Positions 34,506 to 43,125 of a stretch of 64,000 nucleotides of DNA are shown piece by piece (position 1 is the stretch's first letter; each line of letters opens with the position of its first letter). Location: the NCBI GenBank assembly GCA_965267535.1, contig OZ254082.1, positions 1,612,001-1,676,000 on the forward strand, in the 5' to 3' direction. The position numbers and the translations under genes were made by a program. The notes under the pieces were generated by a model. The model was not told where the DNA came from and made no database searches. It saw only the letters and a program-made list of their open reading frames with translations. The DNA is from CAXBNB01 sp965267535 (lineage in GTDB: Bacteria > Bacteroidota > Bacteroidia > Cytophagales > Cyclobacteriaceae).

Positions 34506-34539
34506 ATGCAAAAAACGAAAGCCGTTCGGTTTTTTGCAT
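34506..34539. promoter_or_regulatory. 11-bp perfect inverted repeat in the divergent promoter region
   Basis: ATGCAAAAAAC (34506-34516) and GTTTTTTGCAT (34529-34539) are perfect inverted repeats 12 bases apart. They lie 46 bases before the SMP-30 start and about 85 before the SAM riboswitch. Both genes point away, so an operator for either or both is more likely than a terminator. Confidence 0.45.
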
Positions 34540-34625
34540 CTGTTCAATAAATATTACGTCTGGTTATGATAATTTTAATAAATTAATGTGTTTATTTGCG
34601 CATTCGTTCTTAAACAGTATGTTGA

Positions 34626-34723
34626 CTTATCAAGAAAGGTGGAGGGAAAAGGCCCTATGAAACCTTGGCAACCTATTCAGGCAATAAGGTGCCAATTCCT
34701 ACCCTGAGAAGGGAACAGATAAG
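34626..34723 (+). promoter_or_regulatory. SAM-I (S-box) riboswitch aptamer
   Basis: The conserved core CTTATCAAGAAAGGTGGAGG, then GGCCCTATGAAACC and TGGCAACC is present, and the closing stem P1 pairs CTTATC (34626-34631) with GATAAG (34718-34723). A terminator follows at 34760, so high SAM should stop transcription of the methionine genes downstream. Confidence 0.95.
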
Positions 34724-34759
34724 AAAGTAGAGGATTTCGATAGAATAAAAAAATAGATA

Positions 34760-34793
34760 ATCCCTTCTGACTTATCTCAGAAGGGATTTTTTT
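34760..34793 (+). terminator. SAM-riboswitch expression-platform terminator
   Basis: ATCCCTTCTGA and TCAGAAGGGAT form an 11-bp stem followed by seven T. The six-base loop CTTATC is complementary to GATAAG of the aptamer P1 stem, giving a plausible antiterminator pairing when SAM is absent. Confidence 0.9.
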
Positions 34794-34945
34794 ATGGATC
34801 AAAGTGAGTGTGAGGCTCGGGGAGTTTACCGAAGGGCAAGACACCCGATCATCTGTAAAATAAAATTCCGTTTGAGATTCCTTATCATCTTGGCAGGTCT
34901 GCACAGAAAAGAGAGCGAGGTAAGGAACAAAACGAAAAACTGGCC

Positions 34946-36121
34946 ATGCATAAAAACTTTGAAACAATAGCCATACGCACACAGCAGGAGCGCACCGCCA
35001 ACCGCGAGCACGCTGTGCCCATGTACCTCACATCCAGCTATGTGTTTAACGACGCAGAGCAAGCCCGGGCGCTTTTTGCCGACGAGGAGCAGGGCAATAT
35101 CTATTCCCGGTTTACCAACCCCAATGTATCGGAGTTTGCAGAAAAAATGAGTCTGCTGGAAGGTACAGAAGATGCCTTTGCTACGGCTACCGGCATGGCG
35201 GCTGTTTTTGCCAGTATGGCGCCCTTTCTCAAGTCGGGCGACCATGTGGTAGCCTCCCGTTCTGTGTTTGGCAATACCCACAAGGTCATTACCGAGGTGC
35301 TGCCCCAGTGGGACATCACCTACACCTATGTAGATATCAAAAAGCCCGAAACATGGGAAGAAGCCATACAGCCCAATACCAAAATGCTGTTTGTAGAAAC
35401 GCCCTCAAACCCGGCGCTGGATCTGATCGACCTGGAGTTTTTGGGCAAGCTGGCTAAAAAACACGATTGTCTGCTCAATGTAGACAACTGCTTTGCCACG
35501 CCCTATTTGCAGCAGCCCGCACGCTGGGGAGCCGACCTCATTACCCACTCGGCCACCAAATACATCGATGGGCAGGGTAGAGTCATGGGCGGAGTAGTGT
35601 TGGGCAACAAAGACCTGATCGCCAAGGTGAGAACTTTTGCCAAGCGTACAGGGCCGTCATTGTCGCCCTTCAACGCATGGGTACTATCCAAAAGCCTGGA
35701 AACCCTGGCGCTACGCATGGACAGACATTGTGAAAACGCCTTGAAACTGGCACAATATCTGGACAGCCACGAGGAAGTTAATTTTGTGAATTATCCGTTT
35801 TTGCCCTCACATCCCCAATTTGACATAGCCCAAAAGCAAATGAAAAAAGGAGGAGGATTGGTTTGTTTTGAACTGAAAGGAGGCGTGGAAGCAGGAAGGA
35901 AATTTCTCAATGCCCTGCAAATGATTTCACTTACCGCCAATCTGGGCGATACCCGTACCATAGCCACACACCCGGCCTCTACCACGCACTCCAAACTGAG
36001 CGACGAGGAGCGGGCGCAGGTGTCTATCACGCCGGGGCTGGTGAGGGTGTCTGTAGGGCTGGAGCATTTCGAAGATATAAAAGAAGATATACAACAAGCA
36101 ATCCAAAAATCACAGTGTTGA
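34946..36121 (+). CDS. metZ: O-succinyl/acetylhomoserine sulfhydrylase (MetZ-like)
   Basis: A 391-residue PLP enzyme of the Cys/Met metabolism family. K205 in SATKYIDGQGR should bind PLP; the following RVMGG is typical of MetZ. Other family motifs are YSRFTNPN, TATGMAAVFASM and HPASTTHSKL near the C-terminus. It makes homocysteine from activated homoserine and sulfide in the cytoplasm. MetX next to it makes O-acetyl- or O-succinylhomoserine, so the pair gives direct sulfhydrylation. Controlled by the SAM-I riboswitch upstream. Confidence 0.88.
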   Translation: MHKNFETIAIRTQQERTANREHAVPMYLTSSYVFNDAEQARALFADEEQGNIYSRFTNPNVSEFAEKMSLLEGTEDAFATATGMAAVFASMAPFLKSGDHVVASRSVFGNTHKVITEVLPQWDITYTYVDIKKPETWEEAIQPNTKMLFVETPSNPALDLIDLEFLGKLAKKHDCLLNVDNCFATPYLQQPARWGADLITHSATKYIDGQGRVMGGVVLGNKDLIAKVRTFAKRTGPSLSPFNAWVLSKSLETLALRMDRHCENALKLAQYLDSHEEVNFVNYPFLPSHPQFDIAQKQMKKGGGLVCFELKGGVEAGRKFLNALQMISLTANLGDTRTIATHPASTTHSKLSDEERAQVSITPGLVRVSVGLEHFEDIKEDIQQAIQKSQC

Positions 36122-36123
36122 GC

Positions 36124-37158
36124 ATGGCCGAAAAGCAATTTTATCATAGCAAGGAGAGATTTGAACTGGAAGCCGGCGGTAGCCTGCCCGAGCTTACCAT
36201 AGCTTACCATACCTATGGTGAGATGAATGCTGATAAAAGCAATGTGGTGTGGATATGTCATGCCCTCACGGCCAATTCGGATGTAGAAGACTGGTGGCCC
36301 GGCATGGTAGGAAAAGGTTGCTTTTTCGATCCCGACAAACACTTTATCGTCTGTGCCAATATGCTGGGATCCTGCTACGGTAGCACAGGGCCACTTAGTA
36401 TCAACCCCCAAACCAACACGCCGTATTACCTGGATTTTCCTCAGGTTACAATCAGAGATATGGCCCGATCCTACGACCTGTTGCGTCAGCATCTGGGGAT
36501 AGAAAAAATACAAACCGTAATAGGTGGCTCGTGTGGAGGGCATCAGGCCTTGGAGATGGTGCTGTTGCAGCCCGACCGCATTGGTAGCCTGGTTACCTGC
36601 GTGTCGTCGGCCACAGAGTCGGCCTGGAGCAAGGCCGTACACACCACACAGCGCATGGCTATGGAAGCCGATGCTACCTGGGGGCAGCAAGACGACCGGG
36701 CAGCCGAAGCAGGCATGAAGGCCGCTCGCGGTATAGGACTGCTGACCTACCGCACCATAGATGCCTACATACAGACCCAGAGCGATACCGACGATAGCAA
36801 GCTGGACGACTACAGGGCGTCATCGTATATCCGGTATCAGGGGCAAAAACTGGCCGATCGCTTCAATGCCTATTCTTACTGGTACTTGTCTAAAGCGCTG
36901 GATACGCACAATGTAGCGCGGGGAAGAGGCCCTCTGGCAGAGGTGCTGGCGGGTATACATCAGCCCACACTGGTGGTGAGTATCGATAGTGATATGCTCA
37001 TACCGGTATCGGAGCAGCAGGTACTGGCCCGGCACATACCGGGAGCGGTGCACCATACCATCCAATCCGACTATGGACACGATGGTTTTTTGATCGAACA
37101 CAAAAAAATCACAGTAGTATTAGAAGATTTTTTTAAAAACATAAACAATAACGGGTAA
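36124..37158 (+). CDS. metX: Homoserine O-acetyltransferase (MetX)
   Basis: A 344-residue alpha/beta hydrolase-fold enzyme. The nucleophile is S136 in VIGGSCGGHQ; Asp near 290 (SIDSDMLIP) and H319 (YGHDGF) complete the triad. LGSCYGSTGP is the usual family segment. It transfers an acyl group to homoserine in methionine synthesis; MetX sequences can use acetyl- or succinyl-CoA. I start at ATG 36124, two bases after the metZ stop, because the upstream GTG at 36115 would add only three residues. Confidence 0.9.
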   Translation: MAEKQFYHSKERFELEAGGSLPELTIAYHTYGEMNADKSNVVWICHALTANSDVEDWWPGMVGKGCFFDPDKHFIVCANMLGSCYGSTGPLSINPQTNTPYYLDFPQVTIRDMARSYDLLRQHLGIEKIQTVIGGSCGGHQALEMVLLQPDRIGSLVTCVSSATESAWSKAVHTTQRMAMEADATWGQQDDRAAEAGMKAARGIGLLTYRTIDAYIQTQSDTDDSKLDDYRASSYIRYQGQKLADRFNAYSYWYLSKALDTHNVARGRGPLAEVLAGIHQPTLVVSIDSDMLIPVSEQQVLARHIPGAVHHTIQSDYGHDGFLIEHKKITVVLEDFFKNINNNG

Positions 37159-37242
37159 CAAGAATATGCCGGAGAGTAGCCGTGTAGAGGAGCTTCCGTT
37201 TTACCCGACATTTATTTAAAGAATAAACTTTTAAAGCAAGAT

Positions 37243-38562
37243 ATGAAAGTATTAAAGTTTGGAGGTACATCTGTAGGATCAGCAGAAAACATCAAGCGCG
37301 TATCAGCGATAGTAGCCGATGAGCAGCCCCGTTTTGTGGTATTGTCTGCCGTGTCGGGCACTACCAACGAGCTGGTGAGTATTTGCGAAAATCTGTATGC
37401 TGGTGACAAAGCCGCTGCAGAAAAAGTAATAGGCAGGTTTCATTTCCGCTATCCGGAGCTGATAGAGGAGCTCTACGATACAGACGAATACAAAGCCAAA
37501 GCCACAGGCTATTTTGAAGATTTTGTAAAAACTCTTCAGGGCATTATCGACGGTGATTTTACCGAAAAGGAAGAAAAAGTAGTGCTGGCTCAGGGGGAGA
37601 TGCTGTCTACAAAGCTCTTTACGGCCAGGCTGCACGAAGAAGGCAGAGAAGCCATGTTGCTCGATTCGTTGACATTTATGCGGCTGACACCTGAAAACGA
37701 ACCTGATCTGGACTTTAGTCGCAACGAACTGGGCGATATTCTGGCAGAGCATTCCGGTGTAAGCCTGTTTGTGGTGCAGGGCTATATATGCCGCAATAGC
37801 CAGGGAGAAATAGACAACCTGCAGCGTGGCGGTAGCGACTACTCTGCATCGTTGGTAGCAGAGGCCGTAGATGCGTCGGAGCTACAGATATGGACAGACA
37901 TAGACGGTATGCACTACAACGATCCGCGTATCGTGCAGGATACCAAGAGTATCCCGAAGCTTTCGTACGAAGAGGCAGGAGAGCTGGCATACTTTGGTGC
38001 CAAGATACTGCACCCTTACTGCCTGCGGCCAACCCGCCGAAAGAGCATTCCGGTGAAAGTGAAAAACACCATGGATCCCTCTGCGGTAGGTACTTACATC
38101 TGCGACGACACATCAGAGGTGGGCATAAAGGCAGTGGCGGCCAAAGATGGCATTATAGCGATCAAGATCAAGTCTACGCGCATGCTGCTGGCCTATGGTT
38201 TTTTGAAAAAAATCTTTGAAGTATTTGAAAAATACCAGACTTCTGTAGACGTAATTACTACCTCAGAAGTGGCCGTGTCTCTCACCATAGACGATGGTGC
38301 GTACCTCAACAAAATAGTGGATGAGCTGTCGCAGTATGGCGATGTACACGTGGAGAAAGAGCAGTGTATCATCTCAGTGGTAGGTAATTTTATAGCAGAA
38401 GAAAAGGGAACAGCGTCGAAGATATTTGATGCCCTGCGGGACATTCCCCTGCGCATGATTTCTTTTGGTGGTAGCAAGCATAATGTTACCCTGCTGGTAA
38501 ATGCCCGCCACAAAAAAGAAGCACTTAATGCCTTGAACGACAACTTGTTTAATGGAAAATAA
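37243..38562 (+). CDS. Aspartate kinase, monofunctional with ACT domains
   Basis: A 439-residue kinase. KFGGTS (5-10) and RGGSDYSAS are the nucleotide and aspartate sites; two ACT domains fill about 300-439 and should bind an end-product inhibitor (Lys or Thr). There is no fused homoserine dehydrogenase, unlike ThrA. It catalyses the first step from aspartate toward homoserine, feeding MetX and MetZ encoded just upstream; the 84-base gap and shared strand suggest the SAM riboswitch may control it too. A terminator follows at 38604. Confidence 0.92.
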   Translation: MKVLKFGGTSVGSAENIKRVSAIVADEQPRFVVLSAVSGTTNELVSICENLYAGDKAAAEKVIGRFHFRYPELIEELYDTDEYKAKATGYFEDFVKTLQGIIDGDFTEKEEKVVLAQGEMLSTKLFTARLHEEGREAMLLDSLTFMRLTPENEPDLDFSRNELGDILAEHSGVSLFVVQGYICRNSQGEIDNLQRGGSDYSASLVAEAVDASELQIWTDIDGMHYNDPRIVQDTKSIPKLSYEEAGELAYFGAKILHPYCLRPTRRKSIPVKVKNTMDPSAVGTYICDDTSEVGIKAVAAKDGIIAIKIKSTRMLLAYGFLKKIFEVFEKYQTSVDVITTSEVAVSLTIDDGAYLNKIVDELSQYGDVHVEKEQCIISVVGNFIAEEKGTASKIFDALRDIPLRMISFGGSKHNVTLLVNARHKKEALNALNDNLFNGK

Positions 38563-38603
38563 GTGCTATTAAAATAGTATATTAATATTCTTAAATATGG
38601 GTT

Positions 38604-38630
38604 GGGTGCAGCGAGAGCTGCACCTTTTTT
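38604..38630 (+). terminator. Intrinsic terminator after aspartate kinase
   Basis: GGTGCAGC and GCTGCACC form an 8-bp stem with a GAGA tetraloop followed by seven T. Confidence 0.92.
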
Positions 38631-38684
38631 TGTGTTTTAACACCGATAGCATCAATACTTATTATACCCTTTGGGCTTGTTTTT

Positions 38685-38717
38685 TTTGTCTTTTAGTCAA
38701 AAAAGAATATACATTTG
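38685..38717 (+). promoter_or_regulatory. Bacteroidota promoter of the AraC-family gene
   Basis: TTTG (38685-38688), 21 bases, then TACATTTG (38710-38717) fit the -33 and -7 consensus with normal spacing. The ATG is at 38758. Confidence 0.6.
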
Positions 38718-38757
38718 CTTTGATTCCATGGATTAGTTCGGCCCTAAACATTTATCT

Positions 38758-39630
38758 ATGAAACCCCAGTTGCTCGACAGAAGCAGTTCGCAGGATCGCT
38801 CCTTTGCTGTCAATCATCATTTGTATTCCAATTTTCTGAAGGTATGGCACTACCATCCTGAGTACGAATTGTTGCTGGTTGTGCAGAGCACAGGCACCCG
38901 GTTTATTGGCGACAATATAGAGAAATTTAAGCCCGGAGAATTGGTGCTGATAGGCAAAGACCTGCCACACATGCTCCTGAGCGACGAGCATTATTACAAA
39001 GAAGGGCACGACCTGAAAGCCGAGGCATTGGTAGTCCACTTCAGAGATGATTTTGCCGGCGACCGCTTTTTTCATATACCCGAAATGAAGGCCATTCATG
39101 CCATGCTCGAGCGAGCCAGGCAGGGGATAGTCTTTGGCGGTATAGACGACAAGGTTGTGGCTGCTCAGCTTCACGAGCTGCTGGAGGCCAGGGGTTTTGA
39201 TCGGTTTATGCGACTGCTGGCACTACTCAGGCAATTGGCCGTACAAAAGGACTATCGGTTGTTGTCTACAGAGGGGTTTGTGCATTCGTTTGAGCAGGCA
39301 GAAAAACGCAAGCTCGACGATGTGTTTGGGTTTGTAGTCGCCAATTTCAAGCGACATATTACGCTCGACGAAGTGGCCGAAATAGCCAATATGAACCCTT
39401 CGGCCTTTAGCCGCTACTTCAAGCGGGTAAATCGCAAAACATTTACACAGTACCTCAACGAAATACGAATAGGCTATGCCTGCAAGCTGCTGATCGACAA
39501 CAAACACTCGGTAACAGAGGTCTGCTACATGGCCGGGTTCAACAATGTATCCAATTTCAACAAGCAGTTTAGGCGCATTACACAATACTCGCCCACCGAG
39601 TATTTGCAGTTTCATGCTGTGTCGTCCTGA
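38758..39630 (+). CDS. AraC-family transcriptional regulator with cupin sensor domain
   Basis: A 290-residue regulator. The N-terminal half is cupin-like (HYHPEYELLLVV, FKPGELVLIGKDLPHML). The C-terminal 100 residues hold two helix-turn-helix units, with HITLDEVAEIANMNPSAFSR and then SVTEVCYMAGFNNVSNFNKQ and FRRITQYSPTEY. Such proteins sense a sugar or related ligand and activate nearby catabolic genes. The adjacent L-fuconate dehydratase gene on the same strand is the obvious target candidate. Confidence 0.88.
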   Translation: MKPQLLDRSSSQDRSFAVNHHLYSNFLKVWHYHPEYELLLVVQSTGTRFIGDNIEKFKPGELVLIGKDLPHMLLSDEHYYKEGHDLKAEALVVHFRDDFAGDRFFHIPEMKAIHAMLERARQGIVFGGIDDKVVAAQLHELLEARGFDRFMRLLALLRQLAVQKDYRLLSTEGFVHSFEQAEKRKLDDVFGFVVANFKRHITLDEVAEIANMNPSAFSRYFKRVNRKTFTQYLNEIRIGYACKLLIDNKHSVTEVCYMAGFNNVSNFNKQFRRITQYSPTEYLQFHAVSS

Positions 39631-39722
39631 AAAAACGCATGAACTAAGTCTTATTTTGCTCTGAGGCAAATAAAGAGTAGATCAGGGTAAAATATGAGGT
39701 AGAGGGGGCTGTTTTTCGCCTA

Positions 39723-39730
39723 TAATTTTG
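39723..39730 (+). promoter_or_regulatory. TAnnTTTG promoter element of the fuconate dehydratase gene
   Basis: TAATTTTG matches TAnnTTTG exactly, 31 bases before the start codon. It indicates that the gene has its own promoter, downstream of the AraC gene. Confidence 0.45.
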
Positions 39731-39761
39731 AGCTGTTAAAATCATATTAATTTAGAAAAAC

Positions 39762-41078
39762 ATGTCAACTACGATTACGCATATAGAAGTGAAAGACATT
39801 CGCTTCCCTACCAGCAGGTCGCTGGATGGCTCGGATGCTATGAATCCCGACCCTGATTATTCCGCCGCTTATGTGATATTGAAAACCGACCGTCCCGATG
39901 GATTGGAGGGGCACGGCCTCACGTTTACTATAGGCAGGGGCAATGAAATATGTGCCACGGCAATCGAATCTTTGTCGCACCTGATCGTAGGCAAAACATT
40001 GGAATCGTTTACGGCAGACATGGCCGGCTTCTGGCGTATGATTACCGGCGATAGCCAGCTTCGCTGGTTAGGACCTGAGAAAGGCGTGATACACCTGGCT
40101 ACCGGAGCGGTAGTAAATGCCGTTTGGGATCTTTATGCCAAAGCAGAAGGAAAGCCGCTGTGGAAGTTGCTGGCCGACATGACGCCCGAGCAGCTGATAG
40201 CGTGTGTGGACTTTACCTACCTGACCGACGCGATTACACCGGAGGAAGGACTGGCAATACTCAAAAAACAAGAAAGCACTAAAGCTGAGCGCATAGCCAG
40301 GCTGGAAGCCGAAGGCTACCCGGCCTATACCACCTCTGCCGGATGGTTGGGCTATAGCGACGAAAAAATAAGAAACCTGTGCCGTGAGGCCGTGAAAGAC
40401 GGCTGGAAGCACATGAAGATGAAAGTAGGCTCTAACCTGGAAGAGGATAAGCGCAGAGCCGCTATAATACGTGAAGAAATCGGTGACGACCTGAAACTGA
40501 TGATGGACGCCAACCAAAAGTGGGAGGTAAGCGAGGCTATAGCCAATATGAAAGAGCTGGCAGCCTACAATCCATGGTGGATAGAAGAACCCACCAGCCC
40601 CGATGACATACTGGGACACAAAGCCATAGCAGATGCCGTAAGGCCCATAAAAGTGGCTACCGGAGAGCACTGCCAAAACCGTGTAATATTCAAGCAGCTC
40701 ATCACATCGGGAGCTATCGATATCTGCCAGATAGACAGCTGCAGGGTAGGAGGAGTAAACGAGATACTGGGCATTTTGCTGATGGCAGCTAAGTACAATA
40801 TACCCGTTTGCCCACACGCCGGAGGCGTAGGATTGTGCGAGTATGTGCAGCACCTATCTATGATCGACTTTATCGCCATTAGCGGATCGCTGGAAAACCG
40901 CATGATCGAATATGTAGATCACCTCCACGAGCATTTTTTCGATCCCGTGGTGATCAAAAACAGTGCTTATATGCCTCCTCAGTTGCCGGGCTACAGCATT
41001 ACTATGAAGCCCGATACGCTGATCGACTATGCTTATCCTACGGGTAAAGTGTGGCAGGAAGATGCCGCTTTGGCTTAA
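39762..41078 (+). CDS. L-fuconate dehydratase-like enolase-superfamily enzyme
   Basis: A 438-residue enzyme, normal length for FucD. The mandelate racemase/enolase active site is visible: KMKVG lysine pair, metal ligands in LMMDANQKW (Asp), WWIEEPTSP (Glu) and ATGEHCQN (Glu), and PHAGGVGLCEYVQHL. TTSAGWLGY is characteristic of FucD. The enzyme removes water from L-fuconate to give 2-keto-3-deoxy-L-fuconate in fucose breakdown. No other fucose pathway gene is next to it, but an AraC regulator is. Confidence 0.87.
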   Translation: MSTTITHIEVKDIRFPTSRSLDGSDAMNPDPDYSAAYVILKTDRPDGLEGHGLTFTIGRGNEICATAIESLSHLIVGKTLESFTADMAGFWRMITGDSQLRWLGPEKGVIHLATGAVVNAVWDLYAKAEGKPLWKLLADMTPEQLIACVDFTYLTDAITPEEGLAILKKQESTKAERIARLEAEGYPAYTTSAGWLGYSDEKIRNLCREAVKDGWKHMKMKVGSNLEEDKRRAAIIREEIGDDLKLMMDANQKWEVSEAIANMKELAAYNPWWIEEPTSPDDILGHKAIADAVRPIKVATGEHCQNRVIFKQLITSGAIDICQIDSCRVGGVNEILGILLMAAKYNIPVCPHAGGVGLCEYVQHLSMIDFIAISGSLENRMIEYVDHLHEHFFDPVVIKNSAYMPPQLPGYSITMKPDTLIDYAYPTGKVWQEDAALA

Positions 41079-41193
41079 AGAATTTTAAACAAGAAAGTGT
41101 ATACATCGCACAAAATACAGGTAGTCTAAGCAGCGTGTATGCAATAGTTTTGTTTTAAATGAGGTTTTAATACTTTATTGTTTAGTTTGAACG

Positions 41194-41226
41194 AAAAGGG
41201 GTTGGGTTTCCAGCTCCTTTTTATTT
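41194..41226 (+). terminator. Terminator after the fuconate dehydratase gene
   Basis: AAAAGGGGTTGG pairs with CCAGCTCCTTTT (12 pairs including two G-T) around GTTT, followed by a T-rich tail. Confidence 0.7.
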
Positions 41227-41280
41227 TCCCTCCTGTTTGACTTGCAGCCTTTATCGCTCCCTGCGGTTAAGTTCCGATGG

Positions 41281-41390
41281 TTGTTTACTAAAGCAAATAT
41301 TAAGGTATATTTGAAAGGTAAGTAAGCGGTGGAGTATGCTTACTCTACTCATCTAAGGATAGAGCACCGTTAGGGTGTTTGTGTTCTTTT
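41281..41390 (+). promoter_or_regulatory. Promoter plus double-hairpin leader (copy 2) before the YdeI-family gene
   Basis: TTGTTTAC, then TATATTTG (41306-41313) followed by AAAGG, hairpin P1 (AGTAAGC/GCTTACT), and hairpin P2 (AGCACC/GGTGTT) with GTTAG in the loop, then TTCTTTTT. The distance from TATATTTG to CCGTTAG is 61 bases, against 62 in copy 1. It lies inside the 387-base gene-free stretch 41079-41465, which holds nothing else apart from the terminator at 41194. Confidence 0.5.
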
Positions 41391-41465
41391 TGAAATGAAA
41401 AATAAACCCGGCTTATGAATAGCAGCAAGCTGCTGTAAACCATCAATAAAATTCCAATGTAGCGA

Positions 41466-42041
41466 ATGAAAGAGGTAGAAGAATATTGCCCTGCTGATCA
41501 AAAGGATTGGAGAAAATGGCTCGCTTCCAACCACAAAAAGAAGGAGGCTGTCTGGCTTATTTTTTACAAGACAAAATCTCCGAAATACAACCTGAGCTGG
41601 AGTGAAGCTGTGGATCAGGCGCTCTGCTTTGGCTGGATTGACAGTACAAAACGAACCATAGATAGCACACGGTATAAGCAGTATTTCACCAAACGAAAAC
41701 CAAAAAGCAACTGGTCTAAAATCAATAAGGATAAAGTGGAAATGCTGATAAAGCAGGGGCTGATGGAAGAAGAAGGGTACAGGAGTATAGATGTTGCCAG
41801 GCAAAACGGTTCGTGGACAATATTGGATGAAGTGGAAGCTCTTGTAGTGCCGGAGGATTTGCATGCCGCATTTGCTACCGTACCAGGTGCCAAAGAGTAC
41901 TTTGACGGGCTTAGCAAGTCTGTTAAAAAAAGTTTGCTGTACTGGGTAGTGTCTGCTCAAAGAAAAGAAACCAGACACAAGAGGATTGTAGAGGTGGTAG
42001 AGAGTGCGGGCAAAGGTTTGAAGCCAAAACAATTCAGGTAG
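41466..42041 (+). CDS. YdeI/OmpD-associated family protein
   Basis: A 191-residue cytoplasmic protein. WRKWLASNHKKKEAVWLIFYK, then SWSEAVDQALCFGWIDSTKR and YFTKRKPKSNWSKINK are the standard motifs of this family, often annotated as bacteriocin-protection, YdeI or OmpD-associated. The C-terminal half (KSVKKSLLYWVVSAQRKETR) is also conserved. The biochemical role is unknown. It stands alone, preceded by the repeated promoter/leader element. Confidence 0.8.
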   Translation: MKEVEEYCPADQKDWRKWLASNHKKKEAVWLIFYKTKSPKYNLSWSEAVDQALCFGWIDSTKRTIDSTRYKQYFTKRKPKSNWSKINKDKVEMLIKQGLMEEEGYRSIDVARQNGSWTILDEVEALVVPEDLHAAFATVPGAKEYFDGLSKSVKKSLLYWVVSAQRKETRHKRIVEVVESAGKGLKPKQFR

Positions 42042-42192
42042 TAGGGTATACTTCAATACACAGCACCATATGTGTCGGGCTGATGAATATTTTTTTACAA
42101 AAAAAAATCTATGGGTTAAACCTTTTCAAAACAGGTCTGTCTAAAGCGCAAATGTTTTTTAAACAGATTCATTCACTTTAAACCATTACAAA

Positions 42193-43053
42193 ATGAAAAG
42201 GATAATAGGAATTTTTACAGCAACACTGGCAATGGCATCTATGATGTCTTGCTCGGAAGACAGCCCGCTCACCGATTCGTCTTCTATTTTTACAGACGAT
42301 GTAGATTTTGCCACTACGTCGGAGGCAGCTTTTGACGATATCGACGATGCTACCGAAGAAGCCATGAATTTTGATTTTGCCGAAAATGGTAAAATAGGAC
42401 ATGGTCGCTTTTTTGGTTGTGCAGACATTACCAAAGATTTTGATGCGAAGATTATTACTGCAGATTTTGGCGAAGGGTGCAAGGGTAGAAATGGCCGGGA
42501 GCGCTCAGGAAAAATCATTATGACCTGGTCCGGCGAGCGGGGAGAGGCAGGTTTTACCATTACCACTACATTTGAAAACTACAAAGTAGATGGTGTAGCG
42601 ATAGAGGGGACCTGTACCGCTGTAAACGTAACGGGCAAAGATGAAAACCCGAAAGTAAGAACTGTAACACTCACCGGAGGAAAGCTCACTTTTGAAGATG
42701 GCAGCACCGCTACCCGCGAAGCATCGCACACGATAGCCTGGGAGCAAACCGACGATGACAAAATAAAGACCCGCTATGGATCGGCCAGCGGTGTGAATGT
42801 AGAAGGACTGGCTTACTCCCGTGTAGTGGATGAAGCGACCCCTCTTACCTTTAAGCATTCGTGCAAGGAAGATGGTATTTTCGCTCCGGTATCCGGCATT
42901 ATCACGGTGAGCATAGAGGGCGAAGAAGATAAAATAGTAGACTTTGGAGATGGCAGCTGCGACAATCTGGCTACCGTTACTCAGGGTGATGTGCAGGAGG
43001 AAATAGAGGTGAATGCACGCAAGAAAAAAAGAGGACTTAGAAAACGGATATAA
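42193..43053 (+). CDS. Lipoprotein of unknown function, Asp/Glu-rich N-terminus
   Basis: A 286-residue probable lipoprotein with signal sequence and lipobox MMSCSED (C20). The acidic stretch after the Cys (SEDSPLTD, then DDVDFAT) is typical of surface-exposed Bacteroidota lipoproteins. The rest is beta-rich with paired segments such as RSGKIIMTWSGER and SGIITVSIEGEEDKIVDFG, and a highly basic C-terminus (ARKKKRGLRKRI). I know the pattern from hypothetical Bacteroidota lipoproteins only. It is followed by a strong bidirectional terminator. Confidence 0.6.
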   Translation: MKRIIGIFTATLAMASMMSCSEDSPLTDSSSIFTDDVDFATTSEAAFDDIDDATEEAMNFDFAENGKIGHGRFFGCADITKDFDAKIITADFGEGCKGRNGRERSGKIIMTWSGERGEAGFTITTTFENYKVDGVAIEGTCTAVNVTGKDENPKVRTVTLTGGKLTFEDGSTATREASHTIAWEQTDDDKIKTRYGSASGVNVEGLAYSRVVDEATPLTFKHSCKEDGIFAPVSGIITVSIEGEEDKIVDFGDGSCDNLATVTQGDVQEEIEVNARKKKRGLRKRI

Positions 43054-43072
43054 ACGTTTCGATTCTCCACAA

Positions 43073-43109
43073 AAAACAAAGGCCGTCTAAGTAAGACGGC
43101 CTTTGTTTT
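43073..43109. terminator. Bidirectional terminator between convergent genes
   Basis: ACAAAGGCCGTCT and AGACGGCCTTTGT form a 13-bp stem around AAGTA, with A-rich and T-rich tails on the two sides. It ends both the lipoprotein gene and the long minus-strand operon. Confidence 0.92.
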
Positions 43110-43125
43110 TTGGAAGTTTGTGTAG

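Noticed and set aside
36115..36123. GTG start for metX
   Set aside because: It adds only MLS and would overlap metZ; the ATG at 36124 fits better.
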